Shown here piece by piece: positions 1 to 7,805 of a stretch of DNA of 64,000 nt (position 1 is its first letter; each line of letters starts with the position of its first letter). The translations under genes were made by a program, and so were the position numbers. The stretch is from assembly GCA_947630175.1 (NCBI GenBank), contig CANRGJ010000001.1, positions 62,001 to 126,000 on the forward strand. Reading direction: 5' to 3'. The notes below the pieces were generated by a model. The model saw only the letters and a list, made by a program, of their open reading frames with translations. It made no database searches and had not been told where the DNA came from. This DNA is from an uncultured Ruminiclostridium sp. (GTDB taxonomy: Bacteria > Bacillota > Clostridia > Oscillospirales > Ruminococcaceae).

Positions 1-1069
1 TTTGCAGCCCAACGAAGAGGACGACATCACCCGCCGCCTTGAAGCCGCCCGCAATTCCGAGCATATACAGACCTCTCTTTCCTCTGCCTACAACAGCATA
101 AGCGGCTTTGACGACGATGAAAATGCAGTCAGCCTTATAAGAAACGCCGCTTTAAAGTTGGAGGGAATTTCCTCTGTTGCCAAGGACATAGGAGAGCTTT
201 CCGAACGCCTTTCGGAAATACTTATCGATCTTGAAGACATAGGCAGCGAAATAGCAAAGCAGTTAGGCGACGGATATTCAGCTGAAAGCCTTTCTCAGCT
301 CGAAGCGAGAAAAAGCGATATACTTATGTTAAAGCGCCATTACGGAATGGACGCCGATACGCTTTTGCGGGAGCTTGAAAGCTGGAAAAGGGAACTGAAC
401 GATTTAAAAAACAGCGACGATGTTCTCGAACAGCTTACCGAGCGCCGCAGACAGCTTGCGGAAGAGGTAAAGGAAAAGGCACAGGAAATAAGCGATATAC
501 GAAAACAATATGCTGAAAAGTTAGTGGGCGAGATAACAAAAGAGCTTGAATTTCTGGATATGCCCAACGTAAAGTTTGTATTTGACTTTCAGCGTGATAA
601 AATAACCGCAGCAGGTATGGACAGTGTGGAAATGCTGATCTCCGTCAACAAAGGCGAGGAGCCCAGACCAATGCACAAGATAGCGTCAGGTGGCGAGCTT
701 TCCCGCATAATGCTTGCGATAAAAAATGTCCTTGCCTCATCAGACGACATTCCCACAATGATATTTGACGAAATAGACACTGGAATAAGCGGCCGTGCCG
801 CCAGAAAAGTGGGGATAAAGCTGTCTGAGATAGCGCAGAAGCGCCAGGTCCTCTGTGTCACTCATTTAGCGCAGATAGCGGCAAACGCCGACAGACATCT
901 GCTCATTGAGAAAAGAAGCGACGACAAAAGGACATATACAGGAGTCAAAAGCCTTGATTACGAGGAAAGGAAGCACGAGCTTGCCCGTATCATTTCAGGC
1001 GACCCTGATAGCGAAGCGGCTATGCAAAGCGCCGAGGAGCTTCTGAACCGCAAAACTGATACAATCTGA
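1..1069 (+). CDS. recN: DNA repair protein RecN, C-terminal part (5' end outside window)
   Basis: RecN is an SMC-like ATPase that acts at DNA double-strand breaks before RecA loading. The reading frame is open from base 2 with no start, so the gene begins upstream; about 355 of the usual roughly 555 residues are present. Visible are the second half of the long coiled coil (Glu/Lys/Leu-rich, about visible residues 20-165) and the C-terminal ATPase lobe: ABC signature SGGELSR (about residue 230), Walker B with MIFDEID, and the H-loop in CVTHLAQIA. It ends 14 bases before ahcY on the same strand, so the two may be cotranscribed. Confidence 0.95.
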   Translation, partial: LQPNEEDDITRRLEAARNSEHIQTSLSSAYNSISGFDDDENAVSLIRNAALKLEGISSVAKDIGELSERLSEILIDLEDIGSEIAKQLGDGYSAESLSQLEARKSDILMLKRHYGMDADTLLRELESWKRELNDLKNSDDVLEQLTERRRQLAEEVKEKAQEISDIRKQYAEKLVGEITKELEFLDMPNVKFVFDFQRDKITAAGMDSVEMLISVNKGEEPRPMHKIASGGELSRIMLAIKNVLASSDDIPTMIFDEIDTGISGRAARKVGIKLSEIAQKRQVLCVTHLAQIAANADRHLLIEKRSDDKRTYTGVKSLDYEERKHELARIISGDPDSEAAMQSAEELLNRKTDTI

Positions 1070-1083
1070 AAGGAACATTCACA

Positions 1084-2328
1084 ATGCCAAGCGAAATAAG
1101 AGATATAAATTTATGGGAAAGCGGAAAACGCAAAATAGAATGGGTAAAGAACAATATGCCCCTGCTCAGGAGCATAGAGGAGGAATTTTCCGTTTCAAAG
1201 CCCTTCACAGGGATAAAAATAGCCTTATCCGTACATCTTGAAGCAAAAACCGCGTATCTTTGCAAGGTTTTTGCCGCAGGAGGAGCAGAAATGTTCGTCA
1301 CAGGCAGCAACCCTCTTTCAACGCAGGACGATGTTGCGTCGGCGCTTGTACACGATGGATTAAACGTATTCGCCTGGTATAACGCCACCGAGGAGGAATA
1401 TCATCGCCACATCTCCGAAGTTATAAAAGCCGCCCCCAATATAATAATCGACGACGGCGGCGATCTTGTTCACCTTATCCACAGCGAATATCCTCAGCTT
1501 ATCGGAAACGTTATCGGCGGCTGTGAGGAAACCACCACAGGAATACACCGCCTTCGTGCTATGAACGAGGCGGGAAAGCTGAAATTCCCCATGATGCTTG
1601 TAAACGACGCCGACTGCAAGCATTTGTTCGATAACCGTTACGGCACAGGACAGTCCGTATGGGACGGCATAAACAGGACCACAAACCTTATAGTTGCAGG
1701 AAAAAACGTAGTTGTCGCAGGCTACGGCTGGTGCGGCAAGGGCGTTGCTATGCGAGCAAAGGGACTGGGAGCCTCAGTTATAATCACCGAGGTGGATCCC
1801 ATAAAAGCGATGGAAGCAGTAATGGACGGCTTCAAGGTGATGAAAATGACCGAAGCCGCAAAGCTCGGCGACTTTTTCATAACCGTGACAGGCTGCCGTG
1901 ACGTCATCTGCGAGGACAGCTTCCGCGTTATGAAGGACGGAGCGATATGCTGCAATGCAGGGCATTTTGATGTTGAAGTAGATGTGGCGGGACTAAAAAA
2001 GATAGCTGTGGAAAGCCACCTTGCCCGCAACAACATCACCTGCTACACTCTTGACAACGGCAAACGCATAAATGTGATAGCCGAGGGCAGATTGGTAAAT
2101 CTTGCGGCAGGAGACGGTCACCCTGCAGAAATAATGGATATGAGCTTTGCGATCCAGCTTTTGTCCTCTCTTTATCTTGTGCAGCACAAGGATTCTCTGA
2201 ATGAAAGGATAATCAATGTTCCTCCCGAGATAGACAGGGAAGTCGCCCGCAGAAAGCTGAAATTCTGGAATATGGAAATAGACGAGCTTACCCCTGCTCA
2301 GCGTGAATATCTTAACAGCACCGAATGA
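1084..2328 (+). CDS. ahcY: adenosylhomocysteinase
   Basis: This enzyme hydrolyses S-adenosylhomocysteine to adenosine and homocysteine, clearing the product inhibitor of methyltransferases. The 414-residue length and the C-terminus (ELTPAQREYLNS) fit the shorter archaeal/thermophile-type enzyme, not the longer eukaryote/proteobacterial form. The NAD-binding Rossmann glycine motif is VVAGYGWCGKG (about residues 210-220), and the substrate region NDADCKHLFDNRYG keeps the expected Lys and Asp. The ATG at 1084 follows AAAGGA at 1069-1074. A 16-base inverted repeat begins at the last base of the stop codon and runs into the hprK promoter. Confidence 0.95.
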   Translation: MPSEIRDINLWESGKRKIEWVKNNMPLLRSIEEEFSVSKPFTGIKIALSVHLEAKTAYLCKVFAAGGAEMFVTGSNPLSTQDDVASALVHDGLNVFAWYNATEEEYHRHISEVIKAAPNIIIDDGGDLVHLIHSEYPQLIGNVIGGCEETTTGIHRLRAMNEAGKLKFPMMLVNDADCKHLFDNRYGTGQSVWDGINRTTNLIVAGKNVVVAGYGWCGKGVAMRAKGLGASVIITEVDPIKAMEAVMDGFKVMKMTEAAKLGDFFITVTGCRDVICEDSFRVMKDGAICCNAGHFDVEVDVAGLKKIAVESHLARNNITCYTLDNGKRINVIAEGRLVNLAAGDGHPAEIMDMSFAIQLLSSLYLVQHKDSLNERIINVPPEIDREVARRKLKFWNMEIDELTPAQREYLNSTE

Positions 2329-2334
2329 TTTTGC

Positions 2335-2363
2335 TTGCAAAATACTTGCTTATATAGTATAAT
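2335..2363 (+). promoter_or_regulatory. sigma-A promoter of hprK, with overlapping palindrome
   Basis: TTGCAA (2335-2340), 17-base spacer, TATAAT (2358-2363). The inverted repeat ATTTTGC-TT-GCAAAAT at 2328-2343 covers the whole -35 box, so a repressor bound there would block the promoter. The promoter is read directly; the operator role is inferred. Confidence 0.75.
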
Positions 2364-2404
2364 GTTACGGGAACATAAATCAAAATTCTCCGAAAGGAAA
2401 AAAT

Positions 2405-3358
2405 ATGAAGAAAGAATATTTTGTACTGCTTAAAGACATCATTGAGGAATATTCCCTTGAAGTAGTATACTGCCCGGGAAATCCCAATGAGATAAAAATA
2501 AAGAACAACGACGTGAACCGCCCCGGACTTCAGCTCACGGGCTTTTATGAATACTTTGACAGCACCCGCATACAAATAATCGGAAAAGCTGAATTTGCCT
2601 ATATGGAACAGCTCAGCGAGGATCTTCGCATTTCCGCTTTTGCCAATTTGTTTTCTCAGAAGCCCCCCGCTGTAATCGTCACCAGAAATCTTGACCTTTT
2701 CCCCGAAATAGAACAGCTTGCAAAGGAAAACGAAGTCCCTGTCCTCCGCAGCAAGGCCAGCACGTCCGAATTTATGGCGGCGCTCATTGCATTTCTTAAC
2801 CTGCGCCTTGCCCCCAGGATAACACGCCACGGCGTTCTTATCGAGATATACGGCGAAGGCGTTCTTATTCTCGGTGACAGCGGCGTGGGAAAAAGCGAGA
2901 CCGCCATCGAGCTTGTAAAGCGCGGACACCGCCTTGTAGCCGACGACGCCGTTGAGATACGCCGTACTTCAAATATAACCCTTGTAGGCAGTTCTCCCGA
3001 CAATATCCGCCACTTCCTTGAGCTCAGAGGAATAGGGATAGTGAACGCCCGTCAGCTTTTCGGTATAGGAGCAGTCAAGGTCAGCGAAAAGATAGATATG
3101 GTAGTTGAGCTTGAGATATGGAATCCCGAAAAGGTTTACGACCGTATGGGCGTCGACAATCATTATATGTCTATCCTCGGCGTTCGTGTTCCCTACATAA
3201 CCGTTCCCGTAAAGCCTGGGCGTAACCTTGCGGTCATTCTTGAGGTAGCGGCTATGAACAACCGTCAGAAGAAAATGGGCTACAACGCCGCACAGGAGCT
3301 TCTTGACAATCTGGGAATGAATATGGAAAGCGCCGACACCATAACAAATATCACCTGA
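2405..3358 (+). CDS. hprK: HPr kinase/phosphorylase
   Basis: HprK phosphorylates and dephosphorylates Ser46 of the PTS carrier HPr, the switch for CcpA-dependent carbon catabolite control in Firmicutes. The protein has 317 residues, normal for the family. The N-terminal domain (about 1-130) is followed by the conserved His of RHGVLIEIYGEG, the P-loop GDSGVGKSE (about 157-165), LVADDAVEI, and the C-terminal signature region around PGRNLAVILEVAAMNNR. ATG follows GAAAGGAAAAAAT. It has its own promoter upstream and heads a run that includes a sugar kinase and phosphofructokinase, which suits a role in carbon control. Confidence 0.96.
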   Translation: MKKEYFVLLKDIIEEYSLEVVYCPGNPNEIKIKNNDVNRPGLQLTGFYEYFDSTRIQIIGKAEFAYMEQLSEDLRISAFANLFSQKPPAVIVTRNLDLFPEIEQLAKENEVPVLRSKASTSEFMAALIAFLNLRLAPRITRHGVLIEIYGEGVLILGDSGVGKSETAIELVKRGHRLVADDAVEIRRTSNITLVGSSPDNIRHFLELRGIGIVNARQLFGIGAVKVSEKIDMVVELEIWNPEKVYDRMGVDNHYMSILGVRVPYITVPVKPGRNLAVILEVAAMNNRQKKMGYNAAQELLDNLGMNMESADTITNIT

Positions 3359-3383
3359 TAAAGAAAGGAATCGTTATTTTAAA

Positions 3384-4124
3384 ATGCAGTTCATAGCAGA
3401 TATGCACACTCACACTATCGCCTCCACTCACGCCTATTCCACCATTACCGAAAATGCAGCCGAAGCGGAAAGAAAAGGCATAAAAATTCTGGCAATGACC
3501 GACCACTGTACCTCAACGCCCGATTCTCCACATCCATGGCATTTTCAGAATCAGAAGACCCTGCCGAGAAAGATCTGCGGCGTATTTATCGCAAGAGGAG
3601 TAGAGGCAAATTTAATTGATTATGAGGGGAACATCGACGTTTCCGAGAATATGTATTCGTCGCTCGACTGGATAATAGCAAGCTACCACCACCCTGCGTG
3701 TATGCCTGGCACTGCCGTTCAGCACACCAATTCTTACATCAAAGCTCTGGAAAATCCCAGAATAAACTGTCTCGGACACACCGACACCCCCGATTTTGCC
3801 TATGATATAAGGGAAGTATGCGTTGCCTGCCGAGAGTACGGCAAGGCTATGGAGCTTAACGTCTCAAGAATAAGAGATCCCGAAAATCCCTTAAATCAGC
3901 GTTCATACGAATTTTACCGCAAGCTGCTTGGCATATGCGCCGAGGAAGGCACGAACATAGTTGTTGACAGCGATTCTCATTTTTGGGACACGATAGGCTC
4001 CTTTGAACGTGCGGCGGAGCTTATTGAGGAGGTAAAATTCCCTCATGAGCTTGTACTCAGCCTTGACGAGCGCCGTATGAAGGATTTTATAGTCCGTCAC
4101 AGACAGCGCAATATTTTTGAATAA
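3384..4124 (+). CDS. PHP-domain phosphatase/hydrolase (YcdX-like)
   Basis: This is a metal-dependent phosphoesterase of the polymerase-and-histidinol-phosphatase (PHP) superfamily, 246 residues. Metal-binding motifs are visible: DMHTHTIASTHAYST at the N-terminus, MTDHCTS, HTDTPDF in the middle and VDSDSHF near the C-terminus. Length and motif layout resemble YcdX, but the physiological substrate cannot be read from sequence. It lies 25 bases after hprK and 20 before a ROK kinase, a placement common in clostridia, so it is probably cotranscribed with them. Confidence 0.85.
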   Translation: MQFIADMHTHTIASTHAYSTITENAAEAERKGIKILAMTDHCTSTPDSPHPWHFQNQKTLPRKICGVFIARGVEANLIDYEGNIDVSENMYSSLDWIIASYHHPACMPGTAVQHTNSYIKALENPRINCLGHTDTPDFAYDIREVCVACREYGKAMELNVSRIRDPENPLNQRSYEFYRKLLGICAEEGTNIVVDSDSHFWDTIGSFERAAELIEEVKFPHELVLSLDERRMKDFIVRHRQRNIFE

Positions 4125-4144
4125 AAACAAAGGAGAAAAATATA

Positions 4145-5095
4145 ATGTTTAATATAGGAATAGACTTGGGCGGAACAAATATCAAGGTGGGAATAGTTGA
4201 CGAAGCGTACAACATAATTTCCCGCAGCAGCGTAAAGACCAATCTTCCCCGTCCCGCAGAGGGAATAGTGGACGGTATCTGCGAGGCTGTTCAGCTTGCC
4301 CTTGACGGCGCAGGGCTTTCAATAGGCGACATCAATTCGATAGGGATAGGCACTCCCGGCGCCGCCAACAGAAGCACGGGAACAGTGCTTTACAGCAACA
4401 ATCTTGGCTTTAAGGACACTCCTCTTGGCGAAATGCTGACAAAACGCCTCGGCAGAGAGATATACGTTGAAAACGATGCCAACGCTGCCGCTTACGGAGA
4501 ATATCTTGCAGGAAGCGGAAAAGGCTATGAAAATGTTGTTGTTATAACCTTGGGAACAGGAGTAGGCGGCGGAATAATCATTGACGGAAAAATTTACACA
4601 GGCTTTAATTTCTGCGGAGCTGAGCTTGGACACACTGTTATCGAGTACAACGGCAGACCCTGCTCCTGCGGCAGAAAAGGCTGCTTTGAAGCATATTCCA
4701 GCGCCACTGCTCTTATAACCGCCACCAAAAAGGCAATGGAAGAGCATAAAGACAGCAAGCTGTGGGAAATAGCGGGAAGCATAGACAATGTGGACGGCAA
4801 GACCGCTTTTGACGGAATGAGAGCAGGCGACAAGGTCGCCTGCGACGTAGTGAACGAATACATAGAGTACCTCGGCTGCGGTCTTACAAATGTTGTGAAT
4901 ATATTCCAGCCCCAGGTCCTTCTTATCGGCGGCGGCGTCTGCAAAGAGGGAGATAACCTTACTCTTCCGCTGAAGAAAATAATTCAGCGTGAAGCCTACT
5001 GCGTAGACCCCAACAGCTCCACCAAGCTTGATATCTGCAAGCTGGGCAACGACGCAGGCATAATCGGAGCAGCTTTCCTTTGCCGTCTGAAATAA
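4145..5095 (+). CDS. glcK: ROK-family sugar kinase, probable glucokinase
   Basis: It phosphorylates a hexose, most likely glucose, with ATP. The 316-residue protein starts with the phosphate-binding DLGGTNIKVGIVD, contains VENDANAAAYGE with the catalytic Asp, and has the ROK zinc motif: GHTVIEYNGR followed by CSCGRKGCFE. There is no N-terminal helix-turn-helix, so it is a kinase and not a NagC/XylR-type repressor. ATG follows AAAGGAGAAAAATATA. Glucokinase is the best guess from length and from the hprK and pfkA neighbours; N-acetylmannosamine or fructose kinase cannot be excluded. Confidence 0.88.
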   Translation: MFNIGIDLGGTNIKVGIVDEAYNIISRSSVKTNLPRPAEGIVDGICEAVQLALDGAGLSIGDINSIGIGTPGAANRSTGTVLYSNNLGFKDTPLGEMLTKRLGREIYVENDANAAAYGEYLAGSGKGYENVVVITLGTGVGGGIIIDGKIYTGFNFCGAELGHTVIEYNGRPCSCGRKGCFEAYSSATALITATKKAMEEHKDSKLWEIAGSIDNVDGKTAFDGMRAGDKVACDVVNEYIEYLGCGLTNVVNIFQPQVLLIGGGVCKEGDNLTLPLKKIIQREAYCVDPNSSTKLDICKLGNDAGIIGAAFLCRLK

Positions 5096-5111
5096 CTTTT
5101 TGGAGGACAGC

Positions 5112-6017
5112 TTGAATTACCTCTTTATCAAGGAGATATGCCGCCGCTTTAATGCGGCGTATCTTGAAAATGAGCCTTTGGCTCAGTACACCAGCTTTAA
5201 GATTGGCGGACCCTGCCCTATACTGATAAAACCCAACGGCGCAGAATGTCTTTCTGCACTTATAAAGGCGATGAACAGCGAAAACGTTCAGTATAAGATA
5301 ATGGGCAGAGGGAGCAATCTGCTTATCTCCGACAATGGGATAGATATGCCCGTCCTGCTTATATCCTCCGATATGAGCGATATAATTTCCGAGGGAGAAA
5401 AAGTAGTCTGCGGATCAGGCGCAGCCCTTTCAGCAGTATGCAATGCCGCTGCTGAGCTGTCCCTTACGGGTCTGGAATTTGCTTACGGTATTCCGGGAAG
5501 CGTTGGCGGTGCGGTATATATGAATGCAGGCGCATACGGCGGCGAAATAAAAGACGTGTTTCAAAGCTGCGAATACCTTGACCTCCAGGGTGAAAGCCAT
5601 ATCCTTACCGCTGAGAACGCCGACCTTTCATACCGCCACAGCTTTTTCAGCGGAAAAGATTATATAATAACAAAAATAACCTTCAAGTTGACTCATACGA
5701 ACGATAAATCGGCGATAACTGCGAGAATGCAGGAGCTTATGCAAAAGCGCCGTGATAAACAGCCGCTTGAATATCCCAGCGCAGGAAGTACGTTCAAGCG
5801 TCCCGAAGGCGATTTTGCGGGAAGACTTATCGAGGCGGCAGGCTTGAGAGGATTTTCGATAGGAAATGCCGCCGTCAGTGAAAAGCACTGCGGTTTTGTG
5901 ATAAACAAAGGCGGAGCGTCTTTTGAAGACGTGAAACAGCTTATAGAAACAATAAAGGAAAAGGTAAGGGAAACCTCAGGCAGAGAGCTTTCCTGCGAGG
6001 TAATAATCTGGGAATAG
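5112..6017 (+). CDS. murB: UDP-N-acetylenolpyruvoylglucosamine reductase
   Basis: MurB is the FAD/NADPH enzyme that makes UDP-MurNAc in peptidoglycan synthesis. FAD-binding elements YTSFKIGGPC and MGRGSNLLIS, the loop GIPGSVGGAVYMNAGAYGGE, and the proton-donor region YPSAGSTFKRP are present. I place the start at TTG 5112, giving 301 residues, because GGAGG at 5102-5106 is 5 bases upstream; an earlier in-frame TTG at 5100 would put that Shine-Dalgarno inside the gene. It follows the ROK kinase closely and precedes rapZ, the usual clostridial order. Confidence 0.93.
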   Translation: MNYLFIKEICRRFNAAYLENEPLAQYTSFKIGGPCPILIKPNGAECLSALIKAMNSENVQYKIMGRGSNLLISDNGIDMPVLLISSDMSDIISEGEKVVCGSGAALSAVCNAAAELSLTGLEFAYGIPGSVGGAVYMNAGAYGGEIKDVFQSCEYLDLQGESHILTAENADLSYRHSFFSGKDYIITKITFKLTHTNDKSAITARMQELMQKRRDKQPLEYPSAGSTFKRPEGDFAGRLIEAAGLRGFSIGNAAVSEKHCGFVINKGGASFEDVKQLIETIKEKVRETSGRELSCEVIIWE

Positions 6018-6042
6018 TATAAACAAGAGGGAACAGGGGAAT

Positions 6043-6906
6043 ATGGAATTTGTTATAATCACAGGCTTATCAGGCTCAGGAAAATCACAGACTGTCAACG
6101 TCCTTGAAGATTCGGGTTTTTTCTGCATAGATAATATGCCCCCTCAGCTTATACCCAAGTTTGCCGAGATATGTCGTGAAAACGGCACGATCGATAAGAT
6201 AGCTCTTGTGACCGATATAAGAGGCGGCTCACTTTTCCTTAATTTGCAGGAAAATATCCTGAAGCTTCGTGCAAATGATGTAAATGCAAAGGTCCTTTTC
6301 GTCAGCGCCGAGCATGATGAGATAAAGCGCAGATACAAGGAGACCCGACGCAAGCACCCGCTGCTTGATATGGCGGGCGGAGATATTGACAAAGCGATAG
6401 ATGCGGAAAACGACATCCTGACCCCGATAAAGCAGTTTGCAGATTACTTCATAGATACTACTCATATGAATACGACAAACCTGCGTGAAGCGGTGCGCAA
6501 CCTCTTTGTGGAGGACGTTTCCGACACTCTTTTGATAAGTTGCGTCAGCTTCGGCTTTATGCACGGAATACCTGCGGAGGCGGATCTTGTGTTTGACGTG
6601 CGCTGTATGCCGAATCCTTTTCACGTTCCCGAGCTGAGAGAATACAGCGGACTTGACCAGTGCGTTCAGGATTATGTGATGAGCTTTGACGTTGCAAGGG
6701 AAATGCGCGCGAAAATGTTTGATATGATAGATTTTCTCCTTCCTCAGTATATAACCGAGGGAAAAAGCCAGCTCGTCATAGCAATAGGCTGCACAGGCGG
6801 CAGACACCGCAGCGTTACCTATACCGAGCAGCTGTATGCTCATATCAAGGAAAAAGGCTATAAAGCACGAATACTTCACCGTGATGTAAATAAAGGAAAG
6901 AAATAA
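6043..6906 (+). CDS. rapZ: RapZ/YvcJ family nucleotide-binding protein
   Basis: This is a P-loop protein of the RapZ (YhbJ)/YvcJ family. In Escherichia coli RapZ guides RNase E to GlmZ; in Bacillus, YvcJ affects competence, and a molecular role here is not established. The 287-residue length is typical. Walker A GLSGSGKS lies at residues 8-15, followed by DSGFFCIDNMPPQLIP, and the conserved C-terminal IGCTGGRHRSV. The murB-rapZ-whiA order is conserved in Firmicutes. The stop codon is part of a terminator-like hairpin. Confidence 0.93.
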   Translation: MEFVIITGLSGSGKSQTVNVLEDSGFFCIDNMPPQLIPKFAEICRENGTIDKIALVTDIRGGSLFLNLQENILKLRANDVNAKVLFVSAEHDEIKRRYKETRRKHPLLDMAGGDIDKAIDAENDILTPIKQFADYFIDTTHMNTTNLREAVRNLFVEDVSDTLLISCVSFGFMHGIPAEADLVFDVRCMPNPFHVPELREYSGLDQCVQDYVMSFDVAREMRAKMFDMIDFLLPQYITEGKSQLVIAIGCTGGRHRSVTYTEQLYAHIKEKGYKARILHRDVNKGKK

Positions 6907-6932
6907 GCCCGTTTCAAGCGGGCTTTCCTTTT
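6905..6932 (+). terminator. intrinsic terminator at the rapZ stop
   Basis: The inverted repeat AAGCCCG (6905-6911) / CGGGCTT (6919-6925) has a 7-base loop and is followed by TCCTTTT. The stem begins inside the rapZ TAA. whiA starts 14 bases after the tail, so this is probably a partial terminator that lowers read-through into whiA-dnaE. Confidence 0.6.
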
Positions 6933-6945
6933 AGAGGAACAAAAA

Positions 6946-7803
6946 ATGTCATTTACTGTTGATGTAAAAAAAGAGCTTTGCGGGTGCGATTTGTCAAAGT
7001 ATGATGAAAAGACGGTATTTTACGGATTTATGTACGGTCTTGATAAAACGCGTTTTTTCACCGAAAGCGATGAAATAAAATTATATCTTATGCATATTGC
7101 GGGCGGAGAGAATATTCACTCCAAGCCTGCAAAGAAATTGGGAAAAGACGGATTTGAAATTGATTTTAAAAGCGTGGACTTTGATTTTTCCCAAATGAAT
7201 ATAAATCCGGACGTTGCGAACGGAACGGACAAAAAGACAGGGCTCTTTCTGCGTGGAGCATTTCTGGCATGCGGCATTGTTTCCGACCCTGAGAAAGAAT
7301 ATCATCTGGAGTTTTCAGTAGGGAACGAAAAAAAGTGCGATGCATTATACCGCCTTATTACCGAAAGCGGAATGAAAATAAAGAAAAGCTCACGCAGAGG
7401 AAAAAGTATTCTTTATGTGAAAGAAAGCGAAGCTGTCAGCGACATACTCACCTTTATCGGAGCAATGATAAGCTCAATGGAGATAATGAATGCCAAAATC
7501 TACAAGGGCGTTCGCAACAATGTGAACCGCACCGTAAACTGCGAGGCGGCGAATATTGAAAAAACCGTTGCCGCCAGCCGTCGTCAGCAGGAGGATATAG
7601 CTTATATAGAGCAAAATGGAGGCATAGGACAGCTGCCTGATGAACTGAAAGCTATTGCAGTTTTGAGGAAAGAAAACGTAGAGCTTACGCTGAGCGAAAT
7701 AGGAAAAATGCTGACTCCTGCGATCAGCAGGAGTGGAGTTTACCACAGAATGAAACGCATTGAGGAGCTTGCGGACAGGCTCAGGAAAGAAAGAGGTGAA
7801 TAG
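6946..7803 (+). CDS. whiA: sporulation/division regulator WhiA
   Basis: WhiA is a DNA-binding protein that pairs a LAGLIDADG-homing-endonuclease-like N-terminal domain without nuclease activity with a C-terminal helix-turn-helix. In Streptomyces it is needed for sporulation septation; in Bacillus it affects division. The 285-residue length is normal. Seen are the N-terminal FTVDVKKELCG, the region RGAFLACG, the linker NCEAANIEKTVAAS, and the C-terminal helix-turn-helix around LSEIGKMLTPAISRSGV. It sits in the conserved rapZ-whiA pair, just upstream of dnaE. Confidence 0.94.
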   Translation: MSFTVDVKKELCGCDLSKYDEKTVFYGFMYGLDKTRFFTESDEIKLYLMHIAGGENIHSKPAKKLGKDGFEIDFKSVDFDFSQMNINPDVANGTDKKTGLFLRGAFLACGIVSDPEKEYHLEFSVGNEKKCDALYRLITESGMKIKKSSRRGKSILYVKESEAVSDILTFIGAMISSMEIMNAKIYKGVRNNVNRTVNCEAANIEKTVAASRRQQEDIAYIEQNGGIGQLPDELKAIAVLRKENVELTLSEIGKMLTPAISRSGVYHRMKRIEELADRLRKERGE

Positions 7804-7805
7804 CT

